In this document: piece after piece, positions 40,734 to 50,913 of the stretch
Numbering within the stretch: position 1 is the stretch's first letter
Layout: every line of letters starts with the position of its first letter
From: Lichenibacterium minor
Lineage (GTDB): Bacteria > Pseudomonadota > Alphaproteobacteria > Rhizobiales > Beijerinckiaceae
Length of the DNA stretch: 64,000 nucleotides
Assembly (NCBI RefSeq): GCF_004137685.1
Contig: NZ_QYBB01000023.1
Location: 1 to 64,000 of the forward strand
Reading direction: 5' to 3'
The notes under the pieces: generated by a model
Told to the model about the DNA's origin: nothing
What the model saw: only the letters and a program-made list of their open reading frames with translations
The model's database searches: none
Translations under genes and position numbers: made by a program

Positions 40734-41660
40734 ATGCGCGATCCCTACACGGTCCTCGGCGTTTCCAAGTCGGCCGACGCCGCCGAGGTCAAGAAGGCGT
40801 TCCGCAAGCTCGCCAAGAAATACCACCCCGACCAGAGCAAGGAGCCCAAGGCCAAGGAGCGGTTCACCGAGGTGAACAGCGCCTACGAGATCCTGGGCGA
40901 CGAGGCCAAGCGCAGGCAGTTCGATGCCGGCGAGATCGACGCCGAAGGCAAGCCCCGCTACGGCGGCTTCGCGGGCGGGCAGGGGGCCGGCGGCTTCGAC
41001 GCCGGTGACTTCGGCGGCGGCTCGCCCTTCGGCCGGGGTGGCGGGCGCGCAGGCGGCTTCGACCCATCGGACATCTTCGACATGCTCAACGGCGGCATGC
41101 GGGGCGGCCGCCGCGCCGCGCCGCAGCCGACCCGGGGCGAAGACGTGACGGCGTCCGTCGCGGTGCCGCTCGAGGATGCCGTCAAGGGCGGCACCGCGCG
41201 GGTGACGCTGCCCACGGGCCGGACGCTGGACGTCAGGATCCCCGCCGGGATCGAGGAGGGCAAGGCCATCCGGCTGAAGGGCCAGGGCCACGACAGCCCC
41301 ACCGGCGGCGCCGCCGGCGACGCCCTGGTGACGGTGCGCTACGCACCCCACCGGCAGTTCCACATCGAGGGGCGCGACCTCAGGCTCGACCTGCCCGTGA
41401 CCCTCTACGAGGCGGTGCTGGGCGGCACGGTCCCGGTCGCCACGCTCGACGGGACGGTCGAGATCACCTTGCCGCCCGGCGCCAACAAGGGCCGCACCTT
41501 GCGGCTGCGCGGCAAGGGGATGCCCGGCCCGAACGGCGCCGGCGACCTCCTGGTCACGCCGCGGGTCGCCCTGCCGGAACGGCCTGACGCCGATCTCGAA
41601 GCCCTCGCCAAGCGGTGGCGCGACGAGCACCCCTACGACCCGCGCGCCGTCAAGGTCTAG
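40734..41660 (+). CDS. DnaJ/CbpA-like co-chaperone (no zinc-finger domain)
   Basis: The 308-residue protein has a J domain with HPD at residues 31-33 (KKYHPDQSKEP), a Gly/Phe-rich linker (about residues 76-115) and two DnaJ C-terminal substrate-binding domains, but no Cys-rich zinc finger. It is a type II J protein like CbpA, expected to stimulate DnaK ATPase. It lies 139 bp after the lipoprotein gene on the same strand. Confidence 0.92.
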   Translation: MRDPYTVLGVSKSADAAEVKKAFRKLAKKYHPDQSKEPKAKERFTEVNSAYEILGDEAKRRQFDAGEIDAEGKPRYGGFAGGQGAGGFDAGDFGGGSPFGRGGGRAGGFDPSDIFDMLNGGMRGGRRAAPQPTRGEDVTASVAVPLEDAVKGGTARVTLPTGRTLDVRIPAGIEEGKAIRLKGQGHDSPTGGAAGDALVTVRYAPHRQFHIEGRDLRLDLPVTLYEAVLGGTVPVATLDGTVEITLPPGANKGRTLRLRGKGMPGPNGAGDLLVTPRVALPERPDADLEALAKRWRDEHPYDPRAVKV

Positions 41661-41717
41661 GGCGGATCGGCGGCTCCCCCGGCAGGGCGCCGCGTTCGGG
41701 TCGCGACCCGCTCGGCC

Positions 41718-43274
<1,557 letters not shown>

Positions 43275-43462
43275 GGTTCGACACACTCACCGACGCGATA
43301 CGCCTCATCGACACGATGGGGGGGAAAGCTTAATGGAGGGCTCACGCGGGTCTCACGATTGCCACCGAACGGCCATCCGACCATCTCACCGCCGCCGTGT
43401 CGCCCTCGTGGCGAGGGCGGGCCCTCCGGCTCCGACCGACCGCCTTATCCACAAGTATCGCC

Positions 43463-44104
43463 ATGGATCCCGACGCCGACGCGCTCCCCTTCCCGGCGTT
43501 GACGGAAGCGATGCGGCGGTGCCGGATCTGCGTCGAGCGCCCCCGCATCGCGCCGCTGCCCCACGAGCCGCGCCCCATCTTCCAGGTCGACGCTGGCGTG
43601 CGGTTGGTCATCGCCAGTCAGGCGCCGGGCATCCGCGCCCACGTGAGCGGCGTGCCGTTCCAGGACCCGTCCGGCGTGCGCCTCCGGCAATGGATGGCGC
43701 TGGACGAGGCGCGGTTCTACGATCCCCGGCGCGTCGCGATCCTGCCGATGGGCTTCTGCTTCCCCGGCCACGACGCCCAGAAGGGGGACCTGCCGCCGCG
43801 GCCGGAATGCCGCCCGGCATGGCACGATGCCGTCTTCGCCGGGCTGCCCGCCGTCGAAACCATCCTGGCCATCGGGCTTCACGCCATCCGCTACCACGCC
43901 CCGCGCCTCGGCGTCCCGCGGCCGGCCGGGCAGGGGCTCGGCGAAACGGTGGCGGACTGGCGCCGCTACTTCGAGCGCCCCGCGCCCCGCATGCTGCCGA
44001 TGCCTCACCCGTCCTGGCGCAACAGCGCGTGGCTGAAGCGAAACCCGTGGTTCGAGGCCGAACTGCTTCCCGTGCTGCGCGCCGAGGTGCGGCGGCTGGC
44101 ATGA
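43463..44104 (+). CDS. Uracil-DNA glycosylase family protein
   Basis: The 213-residue protein belongs to the uracil-DNA glycosylase superfamily: a Cys pair near the N terminus (MRRCRICVERPRI), the substrate loop VIASQAPGIRAHVSGVPFQDPSG, and the C-terminal leucine-loop-like MLPMPHPSWRNSAWLKRNPWF. Relatives are annotated as a UDG-like family whose activity has seldom been tested. Homology begins at MDPDADALPF (43463); upstream in-frame sequence is not family-like. S9 peptidase follows on the same strand after 61 bp. Confidence 0.85.
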   Translation: MDPDADALPFPALTEAMRRCRICVERPRIAPLPHEPRPIFQVDAGVRLVIASQAPGIRAHVSGVPFQDPSGVRLRQWMALDEARFYDPRRVAILPMGFCFPGHDAQKGDLPPRPECRPAWHDAVFAGLPAVETILAIGLHAIRYHAPRLGVPRPAGQGLGETVADWRRYFERPAPRMLPMPHPSWRNSAWLKRNPWFEAELLPVLRAEVRRLA

Positions 44105-44165
44105 CGGGATCCCGCGCGGGCCGCGGGCATTGTCGGGCAGCGGCAGGCTGCGGCGGAGACGCGCG

Positions 44166-46256
44166 ATGACGGACAGGACCGACCTTCCCACGCTGGCCTC
44201 GCCCGACGACGATCCCTGGATCTGGCTCGAGGAGATCGAAGGGCAGCGCGCCACCGCCTGGGTCGACGGGCGCACCGCCGACACGGTGCGGCGCTTCGGC
44301 GGCCCGCGCCGGGACGCCGAAGCCGCCGCCCTGGCGGCGCTGATGGACCGGCCCGACAAGATCCCCGGCGTCACGCGGCGCGGCGAGCACCTTTACAACT
44401 TCTGGCAGGATGCCGCGAACCCGCGGGGCCTGTGGCGGCGGACCACGCTCGCCTCCTACCTGCGACCCGCGCCGGACTGGGAGATCGTCCTCGACGTCGA
44501 CGCCCTGGCGAGGGCCGAAGGCGAGGATTGGGTCTATGCCGGCGCCGCCGTCGAGCCGGAACGGCGCGAGCGGGCCATCCTGCGCCTGTCGCGGGGCGGC
44601 AGCGACGCCGTGGTGCTGCGGGAGTTCGACGTCCCGTCGCGCGGCTTCGTCGCGGGCGGCTTCGCAGCGCCCGAAGCCAAGGGCGGGACCGCCTGGGTCG
44701 ATCGCGACACGCTGCTGCTGTTCACCACGCTTCCGAGCGCGTCGGGTGTCGAAACGTCGACGCGGTCCGGCTACAGCCGCACGGTCCGCCTGTGGCGCCG
44801 CGGGTCGGCGATCGCCGACGCGCCCGTGGTGTTCGCGGTCGACGCGGCGTCGATGGCGGCGCAGGCTTTCGTGGACCGGAGCGGGGCCGAGCCGCGCATC
44901 TGGTTCACCGAAGCCATCGCTTTCTTCGACCATGCGGGCTGGCTCGGCGACCCGTCCGGCCCGAAGCACAGGCTCGACCTCCCCACCGACGCCCAATGGG
45001 ACGTCCACGGCGACGTCCTGCTCGTGAAGCCCCGGACGCCGTTCGGCGTCTCTGGCCGCACCCACCCGCCCGATACCCTGCTGGCCTTCCCGCTGTCGGG
45101 TTTCCTCGCCGGCGAACGGTCCTGCGACGTCCTCTTCGAGCCCGCGCCGCGCCGCTCGCTCGAAGCCTTCTTCTGGACCGGCGACCGCCTCGTCCTGTCG
45201 GTCCTCGACGACCTCGTGCCGCGCTTCGCGCTCCTGTCCCGCGCCGGGGACCGGTGGGAGCGCCGCGACCTCGACATGCTCCCGTCGGTCGGCGTGGTCG
45301 ACCTCAGGACGCTCGACGCCGAAGCGGAGGACAGCGACGGGACCCTGGTGGTGTCTTCGCAGGATCCCGTGACCCCGTCGCGGACGATGCTGTTCCAGGC
45401 TTTCGGCGACGGCCCCTTTCCGTCCCCCACCGTGGTCAAGGCCAGCCCCGCGGGGTTCGACGCATCCGGCCTCGTCGTGACGCGCCACGAGGCCGTCTCG
45501 ACCGACGGGGAGCGCATCCCCTACACGCAGACCGGCCCGGCCGGCGACACCGGGGACGCACCCGTCCACCTCAGCGGCTACGGCGGCTTCGCGGTGTCGA
45601 CGCTGCCCCATTACCGCCTCGCCGCCGGCAAGCTGTGGCTGGAACGGGGCGGCACGACCGTCACGGCCAACATCCGCGGCGGCGGCGAGTTCGGCACGCG
45701 GTGGCACGAGGCCGGGCGGCGGGAAGGCAAGCGGCTCGCCCACGACGATTTCGCGGCCGTGGCGGCAGACCTCGTGCGCCGCGGCGTGACGCGCCCGGGC
45801 CGCATCGCCGCCGAAGGCGGGTCGAACGGCGGACTGCTCATCGCCAACATGCTGACGCGCTACCCGGAGCGCTTCGGCGCCCTGTTCTGCACCATCCCGC
45901 TGATCGACATGCGCCGCTATTCCAAGCTGCTCGCCGGCGCCAGCTGGGTGGCGGAATACGGCGACCCGGACGTTCCGGAGGATTGGGCCTTTCTCGGGCC
46001 CCTGTCGGCCTATCACGCCGCCGAGCCGGGCCGGCCCTATCCGCCGACCCTCATCGCCACGACGCGGCGCGACGACCGCGTCCACCCCGGCCATGCCCGG
46101 AAGATGGCGGCCAAGCTGCAGGCCATGGGCTACCCGGCCCACCTCTACGAGCCGGCGGCGGGCGGCCACGGCTATGGCAAGGACAATGCGGAGCGCGCCG
46201 CCTTCGTGGCGCTCGGCTACGGCTTCCTGCGCCGCTCCATCGGCTGGGAGGGCTGA
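44166..46256 (+). CDS. Prolyl oligopeptidase family protein (S9 serine peptidase)
   Basis: The 696-residue protein has an N-terminal seven-bladed propeller and a C-terminal alpha/beta hydrolase. The catalytic Ser553 is in AAEGGSNGGLLIANM, the Asp in TRRDDRVHPGHA (636 or 637) and the His in AGGHGYGKDN (about 668). It begins DDDPWIWLEEIEGQRATAWV, typical of S9A. These enzymes cut short proline-containing peptides. No signal peptide is seen, so it is probably cytoplasmic. It is followed by an inverted repeat shared with the convergent tonB gene. Confidence 0.92.
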   Translation: MTDRTDLPTLASPDDDPWIWLEEIEGQRATAWVDGRTADTVRRFGGPRRDAEAAALAALMDRPDKIPGVTRRGEHLYNFWQDAANPRGLWRRTTLASYLRPAPDWEIVLDVDALARAEGEDWVYAGAAVEPERRERAILRLSRGGSDAVVLREFDVPSRGFVAGGFAAPEAKGGTAWVDRDTLLLFTTLPSASGVETSTRSGYSRTVRLWRRGSAIADAPVVFAVDAASMAAQAFVDRSGAEPRIWFTEAIAFFDHAGWLGDPSGPKHRLDLPTDAQWDVHGDVLLVKPRTPFGVSGRTHPPDTLLAFPLSGFLAGERSCDVLFEPAPRRSLEAFFWTGDRLVLSVLDDLVPRFALLSRAGDRWERRDLDMLPSVGVVDLRTLDAEAEDSDGTLVVSSQDPVTPSRTMLFQAFGDGPFPSPTVVKASPAGFDASGLVVTRHEAVSTDGERIPYTQTGPAGDTGDAPVHLSGYGGFAVSTLPHYRLAAGKLWLERGGTTVTANIRGGGEFGTRWHEAGRREGKRLAHDDFAAVAADLVRRGVTRPGRIAAEGGSNGGLLIANMLTRYPERFGALFCTIPLIDMRRYSKLLAGASWVAEYGDPDVPEDWAFLGPLSAYHAAEPGRPYPPTLIATTRRDDRVHPGHARKMAAKLQAMGYPAHLYEPAAGGHGYGKDNAERAAFVALGYGFLRRSIGWEG

Positions 46257-46258
46257 CA

Positions 46259-46285
46259 CCGGCGGTCGAGGGTTCACACCGCCGG
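46259..46285. terminator. Inverted repeat between convergent S9 peptidase and tonB genes
   Basis: Arms CCGGCGGT (46259-46266) and ACCGCCGG (46278-46285) enclose an 11-base loop. It fills most of the 35-bp gap between the two stop codons and could terminate both transcripts. There is no U-run. Confidence 0.45.
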
Positions 46286-46291
46286 CCACGA

Positions 46292-47545
46292 TCACCCGCC
46301 GACCAGGAACGCCTTATTGAACGTGTGGTCGGCCTCGGGCGGCGGGGGCGGGAACGGCGCGGCCAGTTCGATCGCGTGCAGGGCCAGCGCGTCAAGCTGG
46401 GCGTTTCCGCTGCTCTGCACGATGCCGAGGCCGGTCAGCTTTCCGGCGTCGTCCACCGTGAAGGTGATGGCGACATTGCCGCTCAAGCGCTGCGCGAAGG
46501 CCGTGCGGGCGAGCTCGACCTGGGCCTGGCGGATGCGGCCCTGGACCACGCCCGCGTAGGCGGCGTTGATCTGCGCCGTCGCATTGCCCGCCAGCACCGA
46601 GCGGAAGCTCATGGGCATCGCGGCCGCGTCCATCGGCAGGGCCGCGGCCAGCTTGTCGGCGGTGCTCGGCACCTTGGCGACTGTGGGCGGCGAGGGCCTG
46701 TCGACCGGGGCCGGAGCCTTGGCCGGGCTGGGCACGCTCGACGCCGCCGTCGGATCGCCCGTGGTCAGCACCTGGGGCACGGCGGCGGGCCGTGCTTCGC
46801 GGGTCGCCTGATCCGCCTGGTGCTCGTCGGGCACGAGGTTGGCGGCCTTGTTGTCCCGATCCTGCGTGGCGGCTCGGGCCGCGTCGGGCGGCGGCGCGAC
46901 GAGCTTCGGGGGCGCCGTCTCGCCAGGCGGGGCCGCCGCGGTCGGCTTGCCGGCGTCTGTCGGGCTCGGCGCCGGTTGGCGCGGCGGCGACGGGGGCACC
47001 GGGGACGGCGGCGACAGCGCGGCCGCGAGCTTCGCGTCCTGCGTCGGGGCCGGCGGCTTCTGCTGGGGCCGCGCGGGCACGGGGCTCGGCGTCTCCGACG
47101 ACGCGGGCTTCGCCGCACCCGCCTTGGCGTCCGCCACCGGGCCCGCGCCCCCGTTCCCTCGCTCGGCACCCTTCGTCGCCGCGGTCGCCGACGCTGGCTT
47201 CGGGACCTCGTGGACCACCTCCACGGGGATCTCGACCTCGCGCTGGGTTTCGGCGTCGCGAAAGGACAGGAGATAGAAGAAGGCGGCCGCCAGCGCGACA
47301 TGGACCAGGATGGCGCCGCCGCCGAAACCCACCAGGCCGCCCGCCCGCTCCCGCCACCCGCGCCGGGCGGCGCGCTGCAGGATGTGGCGGGGGACGAGGT
47401 CGAGGCGGGGCGCCGGCTCGTGCAGCGCCTGCAGGTGCGGGGCATCCCCGAGCCGCGCATCCGGGGGCACGTCGGCGGAGGTCGGCCCGGACGCGTCGAT
47501 CGAGATCAGGCCGTTGCTCCGTCGGCAGGCGAAGGGGGGCGGCAT
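46292..47545 (-). CDS. tonB: TonB family energy-transducing protein
   Basis: The 417-residue protein has a cytoplasmic N terminus of about 75 residues, one membrane anchor (LVGFGGGAILVHVALAAAFFYLL), a long Pro/Ala/Lys-rich periplasmic spacer (about residues 105-320) and a C-terminal TonB domain (GNVAITFTVDDAGKLTGLGIVQSSGNAQLDALALHAI). It energises outer-membrane receptors using the proton gradient through ExbB/ExbD. No exbBD or receptor gene is adjacent. The N-terminal extension before the anchor is longer than usual. Confidence 0.87.
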   Translation of the reverse strand: MPPPFACRRSNGLISIDASGPTSADVPPDARLGDAPHLQALHEPAPRLDLVPRHILQRAARRGWRERAGGLVGFGGGAILVHVALAAAFFYLLSFRDAETQREVEIPVEVVHEVPKPASATAATKGAERGNGGAGPVADAKAGAAKPASSETPSPVPARPQQKPPAPTQDAKLAAALSPPSPVPPSPPRQPAPSPTDAGKPTAAAPPGETAPPKLVAPPPDAARAATQDRDNKAANLVPDEHQADQATREARPAAVPQVLTTGDPTAASSVPSPAKAPAPVDRPSPPTVAKVPSTADKLAAALPMDAAAMPMSFRSVLAGNATAQINAAYAGVVQGRIRQAQVELARTAFAQRLSGNVAITFTVDDAGKLTGLGIVQSSGNAQLDALALHAIELAAPFPPPPPEADHTFNKAFLVGG

Positions 47546-47636
47546 CGCGCCCCGGCCGCCGCTGCCGCGTTTCGGTGGGGCAGCCCCGCGGACGTCGGGA
47601 CGCCCGCGGGGCCGAAGTCCGAGTCGAAGCGGGCCT

Positions 47637-48533
47637 TCAAACCTTGCTGGTCGAGGCCCGGTAGATCTGGTCGATCGCCGTCGACAGCGCGGCGTCGAAG
47701 TCCGCCTCGGTGGTGTCGTAGCGGAGGTCGTCGATCAGCGCGCGCGAGAAGCTCGCGATCATGCCGTGGTTGCGGGACAGCCGTTCGCATGCGTCGTCGC
47801 GCGTGTAGCCGCCCGACAGGGCCACCACGCGCATCACCTTGGGGTGCTCCGTCAGGCTCCGGTACAGGTTCGCCTCGGTGGGGATCGTCAGCTTCAGCAT
47901 GACCTGTCGTCCCGCCGGCAGGGCGTCGAGGTGCCTGACGATCTCGGCCTTGAGCATCTCCTCGGCCGCGGCCTTGTCGGGGGCTTTGATGGACACTTCC
48001 GGCTCGATGATCGGCATCAGGCCGTGCTTCGCGATCTGCTCGGCGACCTCGAACTGCTGCGCCACGATGGCGGCGATGCCGTCCTTCGACGCGCGGGCGA
48101 CGACCGATCGCATCTTGGTGCCGAAGACGCCGAGCTTCGCGGCGCGCGCCAGCAGGGCGTCGAGCTCCGGCATCGGCTTCATGAGCTGGACGCCGTCCTT
48201 CTCGGCCTCGAGCCCTTTGTCCACCTTGACGAAGGGGACGACGCCGCGCTTCTCCCACAGGTAGGACGGAACGGGTTGGCCTTCCGCCTCGCCGTCCATC
48301 GTGCCCTCGAACAGGATCGCCCCGATCACCCGCTCGCCCGTGAAGGCGGGGGCGGTCACGATGCGCACCCGCATCTTGTGGATCTCGCCGTACATCTGGG
48401 CGTCGCCGCTGTAGGCGGTCTCGGGCACGCCATACTGGGCGAGTGCCTTGGGGGTGGACCCGCCGCTCTGGTCGAGGGCGGCGATGAAGCCGCCCTTGCC
48501 GGACATCTGCGCCATCATGGATTCGTTCGCCAT
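47637..48533 (-). CDS. fba: Fructose-bisphosphate aldolase, class I
   Basis: The 298-residue protein is a class I (Schiff-base) aldolase of the bacterial type. It has FIAALDQSGGSTPKALAQYG, IGAILFEGTMD, VPFVKVDKGLE, the candidate catalytic Lys region VMLKLTIPTEANLY and LSGGYTRDDACERL. It splits fructose-1,6-bisphosphate. The start at MANESMM (48533) fits the family; upstream frame is not homologous. It is the last gene of the pentose-phosphate run, 117 bp after pgl. Confidence 0.93.
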   Translation of the reverse strand: MANESMMAQMSGKGGFIAALDQSGGSTPKALAQYGVPETAYSGDAQMYGEIHKMRVRIVTAPAFTGERVIGAILFEGTMDGEAEGQPVPSYLWEKRGVVPFVKVDKGLEAEKDGVQLMKPMPELDALLARAAKLGVFGTKMRSVVARASKDGIAAIVAQQFEVAEQIAKHGLMPIIEPEVSIKAPDKAAAEEMLKAEIVRHLDALPAGRQVMLKLTIPTEANLYRSLTEHPKVMRVVALSGGYTRDDACERLSRNHGMIASFSRALIDDLRYDTTEADFDAALSTAIDQIYRASTSKV

Positions 48534-48650
48534 GCCCGTCGGCCTCGCGTGTCTAGAGGGGGGAACCGGGCCCGTGCCCGGCATCGCCGTGATTCGCCCT
48601 GGTGGTGCGCGCCGATGTCCTAACACATCCCGCGGACGCGCGAGCGGGGC

Positions 48651-49385
48651 TCAGCCCTGGCCGGCGGCCGCCCTGTCGAGGAACCAGCGCACCTCGCCGG
48701 AGCTGCGCAGGCGGCCGGCCGGCACGTCGGCGGCGCCCGACCGGATATGGGCCACCATGTCGGCCTTGTCCTTGCCGGTCACCAGGAACGCGATGGCGCG
48801 GGACGACGCGATGGCTGGGTAGGTGAGCGTCAAGCGCGCTTCGGGCCGCCCTTCCGTGACGGCCGCCGACCACCTGTCCCGCTCGTCGAGCACCGGTTGT
48901 CCGGGGATGAGCGAGGCCGTGTGGCCGTCGGGGCCGAGACCCAGCAAAGTCACGTCGAAGAGCGGCCGGGCGGGGTCGAGCGTGTCGGCGCCGTAGAACC
49001 GCTTCAAGCGCCGCTCATAGGCGGCGGCGGCATCCTCGGGGGTCAGCGCGGCCGTGTCGAAGCTGTGGACGCGCCCCTCGGGTACGGGAACATGGGCCAG
49101 CATGGCTTGCTCCACCATGCGGAAGTTGCTGTCCTGGTCGTCCTTCGGCACGAAGCGCTCGTCGCCGAAGAACCAATCCGTCCGGTCCCAGGGGAAGCGG
49201 TCGCGAAAAGCGGCGCTCGCCAGGCGCTCGTAGAGCCGCTTCGGGGTCGAGCCGCCCGACAGGCTGACGGCGAAGCGCTCCTTGCCCTCGGCCTGCCGGA
49301 CGAGCCAGGACGCGGCCGCGTCGGCCACGGCGTCGGGATCGTCGAAGACGGCGAACTCGCCCTGGGCCACATGTCGGTCCGTCAT
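48651..49385 (-). CDS. pgl: 6-phosphogluconolactonase
   Basis: The 244-residue enzyme hydrolyses 6-phosphogluconolactone, the second step after Zwf. The family motifs RFAVSLSGGSTPKRLYERLA, WDRTDWFFGDERFVP, DSNFRMVEQAML and VTLLGLGPDGHTASLIPG are all present. The ATG at 49385 overlaps the rpe stop by one base. A GTG one codon upstream is also possible. Translation is likely coupled to rpe. Confidence 0.95.
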   Translation of the reverse strand: MTDRHVAQGEFAVFDDPDAVADAAASWLVRQAEGKERFAVSLSGGSTPKRLYERLASAAFRDRFPWDRTDWFFGDERFVPKDDQDSNFRMVEQAMLAHVPVPEGRVHSFDTAALTPEDAAAAYERRLKRFYGADTLDPARPLFDVTLLGLGPDGHTASLIPGQPVLDERDRWSAAVTEGRPEARLTLTYPAIASSRAIAFLVTGKDKADMVAHIRSGAADVPAGRLRSSGEVRWFLDRAAAGQG

Positions 49386-50062
49386 CACGCGGTCTCCTCG
49401 ATGGCGGCCCGGCGCAGCGCCGTGATCCGCTCCGCATAGTCGGGGGCGTCGAACACGTAGGATCCCGCCACGAAGACGTCGGCGCCGGCGTCCACGCCGG
49501 GCCGGATGGTGCGGTCGTTGATGCCGCCGTCCAGCATGACGCGCGTGCCGAGGCCCCGCTCGGACGCCATGGCGCGGATCGCCCTGACCTTGGGAAGCAT
49601 CTCGGGCAGGAAGCTTTGACCGCCGAAGCCCGGGTTGACCGTCATGACGATGACGACCTCGCAGAGGTGCATGACGTATTCGATCAGCGCCGGCGGGCTC
49701 GCCGGGTTCAGCGCCACGCCGGCCTGCTTGCCCAGGGCGCGGATCTGGCCGAGCACGCGGTGGAGGTGGATCGTCGAGGTCGATTCCGCCTGGACCACGA
49801 TCGAATCGGCGCCGCTCTTCGCGAAATCCTCGACGAAGCGCTCGGGCTCGACGATCATCAGGTGGAGGTTGAGGTGCTTGCGCGTCGCCTTGCGGATCGC
49901 CGCCACCACGGCGGGCCCGAAGGTGATGTTGGGCACGAAGCGCCCGTCCATGATGTCGACGTGCAGCCAGTCGGCGCCGGCCTCGTCGACGGCGCGGCAG
50001 TCGTCGGCCAGGCGGCCGAAATCGGCCGACAGGACCGAGGGGGCGATCAGGAACTCACTCAT
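49385..50062 (-). CDS. rpe: Ribulose-phosphate 3-epimerase
   Basis: The 225-residue TIM-barrel enzyme interconverts ribulose-5-phosphate and xylulose-5-phosphate. It has APSVLSADFGRL, the metal/catalytic WLHVDIMDGRFVPNITFGP, LHLMIVEPERF, VMTVNPGFGGQSF and VMLDGGIND. It sits between a HAD phosphatase gene (6 bp upstream) and pgl (1-bp overlap) in the pentose-phosphate operon. Confidence 0.96.
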   Translation of the reverse strand: MSEFLIAPSVLSADFGRLADDCRAVDEAGADWLHVDIMDGRFVPNITFGPAVVAAIRKATRKHLNLHLMIVEPERFVEDFAKSGADSIVVQAESTSTIHLHRVLGQIRALGKQAGVALNPASPPALIEYVMHLCEVVIVMTVNPGFGGQSFLPEMLPKVRAIRAMASERGLGTRVMLDGGINDRTIRPGVDAGADVFVAGSYVFDAPDYAERITALRRAAIEETA

Positions 50063-50068
50063 GGCGCG

Positions 50069-50902
50069 TCAGGTCGGCTCGGCTGGGGGCAGGAGAAAGG
50101 TTTCGATGGCCTTGGCGAAGCCCTCGTCGTCGTAGCCGGCCGTGACGGCGGAGGCCTGGGCCTTCACCTCGTCGCTGGCGTTGCCCATGGCGATCGAGAA
50201 GCCCGAGCGCTTGAACATGTCCACGTCGTTCGGCATGTCGCCGATGGTGGCGATCTCCGAGGTGGGGATGTTCATCGCCTTCGACAGGACTTCCACCACG
50301 TCGCCCTTGTTGGCGTGAGGGTGGGTGACGTCGAGGTAGTAGGGCTGCGAGCGCGCCGCCGAGGCCCGGTCGCCCAGCGCCGCCCGCATGTCGCGTTCGG
50401 CCGTCTCGACCGCCTTCAGGTCGTCCGACACGCCCACCACCTTCGTGGCGCGGTCGAGGTCCTCGTCGGCGAAGGCGTCCACCACCTCGGCGGCGAACTT
50501 CACCGTCCAAGCTTCCCGCTCGACGTGGGGCGCGCCCCGCTTCGTGATGAACCAGCCCTTCGCGGTGTAGAGCCACGCGTCGAGCCCGTGGTCCGCGATG
50601 ATGCGGATGGCTTCGCGCGTGACGTCCGGCGGCAGCGTCTTCTCCTCGATGACGCTGAGGTCCGGCCTCACCAGGGCCCCGCCGTTGAAGCCGGCGATCA
50701 TGGTGGTGATGTGCAGCGGCGCGATCAGCATCGCCATGCCGCGCGGCGGCCGGCCGCTGGTCACGGCGAAGCGGATGCCGGCCGCTTCCAGGGCCGCCAC
50801 GGCCTTCACGGCGCGCTCGGTCAGCACCTTGTCCTTGGTCACCACCGTGCCGTCGACGTCGGCCAGCAGCAGCGAAATCTTGCCTTTCGGGCGGTCTGAC
50901 AC
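50069..50902 (-). CDS. HAD-superfamily (Cof/IIB type) sugar-phosphatase-like protein, copy 2
   Basis: The 277-residue protein has HAD motif I LLLADVDGTVV, motif II VTSGRPP, a type IIB cap and motifs III/IV ending IATIGDMPNDVDMFKRSGFSIAMGNA. The GTG at 50902 follows AAGGAG. It is a tandem paralogue of the next gene upstream: both share the segment SQPYYLDVTHPxAxKG. Cof-type HADs dephosphorylate sugar phosphates or flavin nucleotides. Location inside the zwf-rpe run points to a pentose-phosphate-related substrate. The exact substrate is unknown. Confidence 0.87.
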   Translation of the reverse strand: MSDRPKGKISLLLADVDGTVVTKDKVLTERAVKAVAALEAAGIRFAVTSGRPPRGMAMLIAPLHITTMIAGFNGGALVRPDLSVIEEKTLPPDVTREAIRIIADHGLDAWLYTAKGWFITKRGAPHVEREAWTVKFAAEVVDAFADEDLDRATKVVGVSDDLKAVETAERDMRAALGDRASAARSQPYYLDVTHPHANKGDVVEVLSKAMNIPTSEIATIGDMPNDVDMFKRSGFSIAMGNASDEVKAQASAVTAGYDDEGFAKAIETFLLPPAEPT

Positions 50903-50913
50903 TGGATGCTCCT

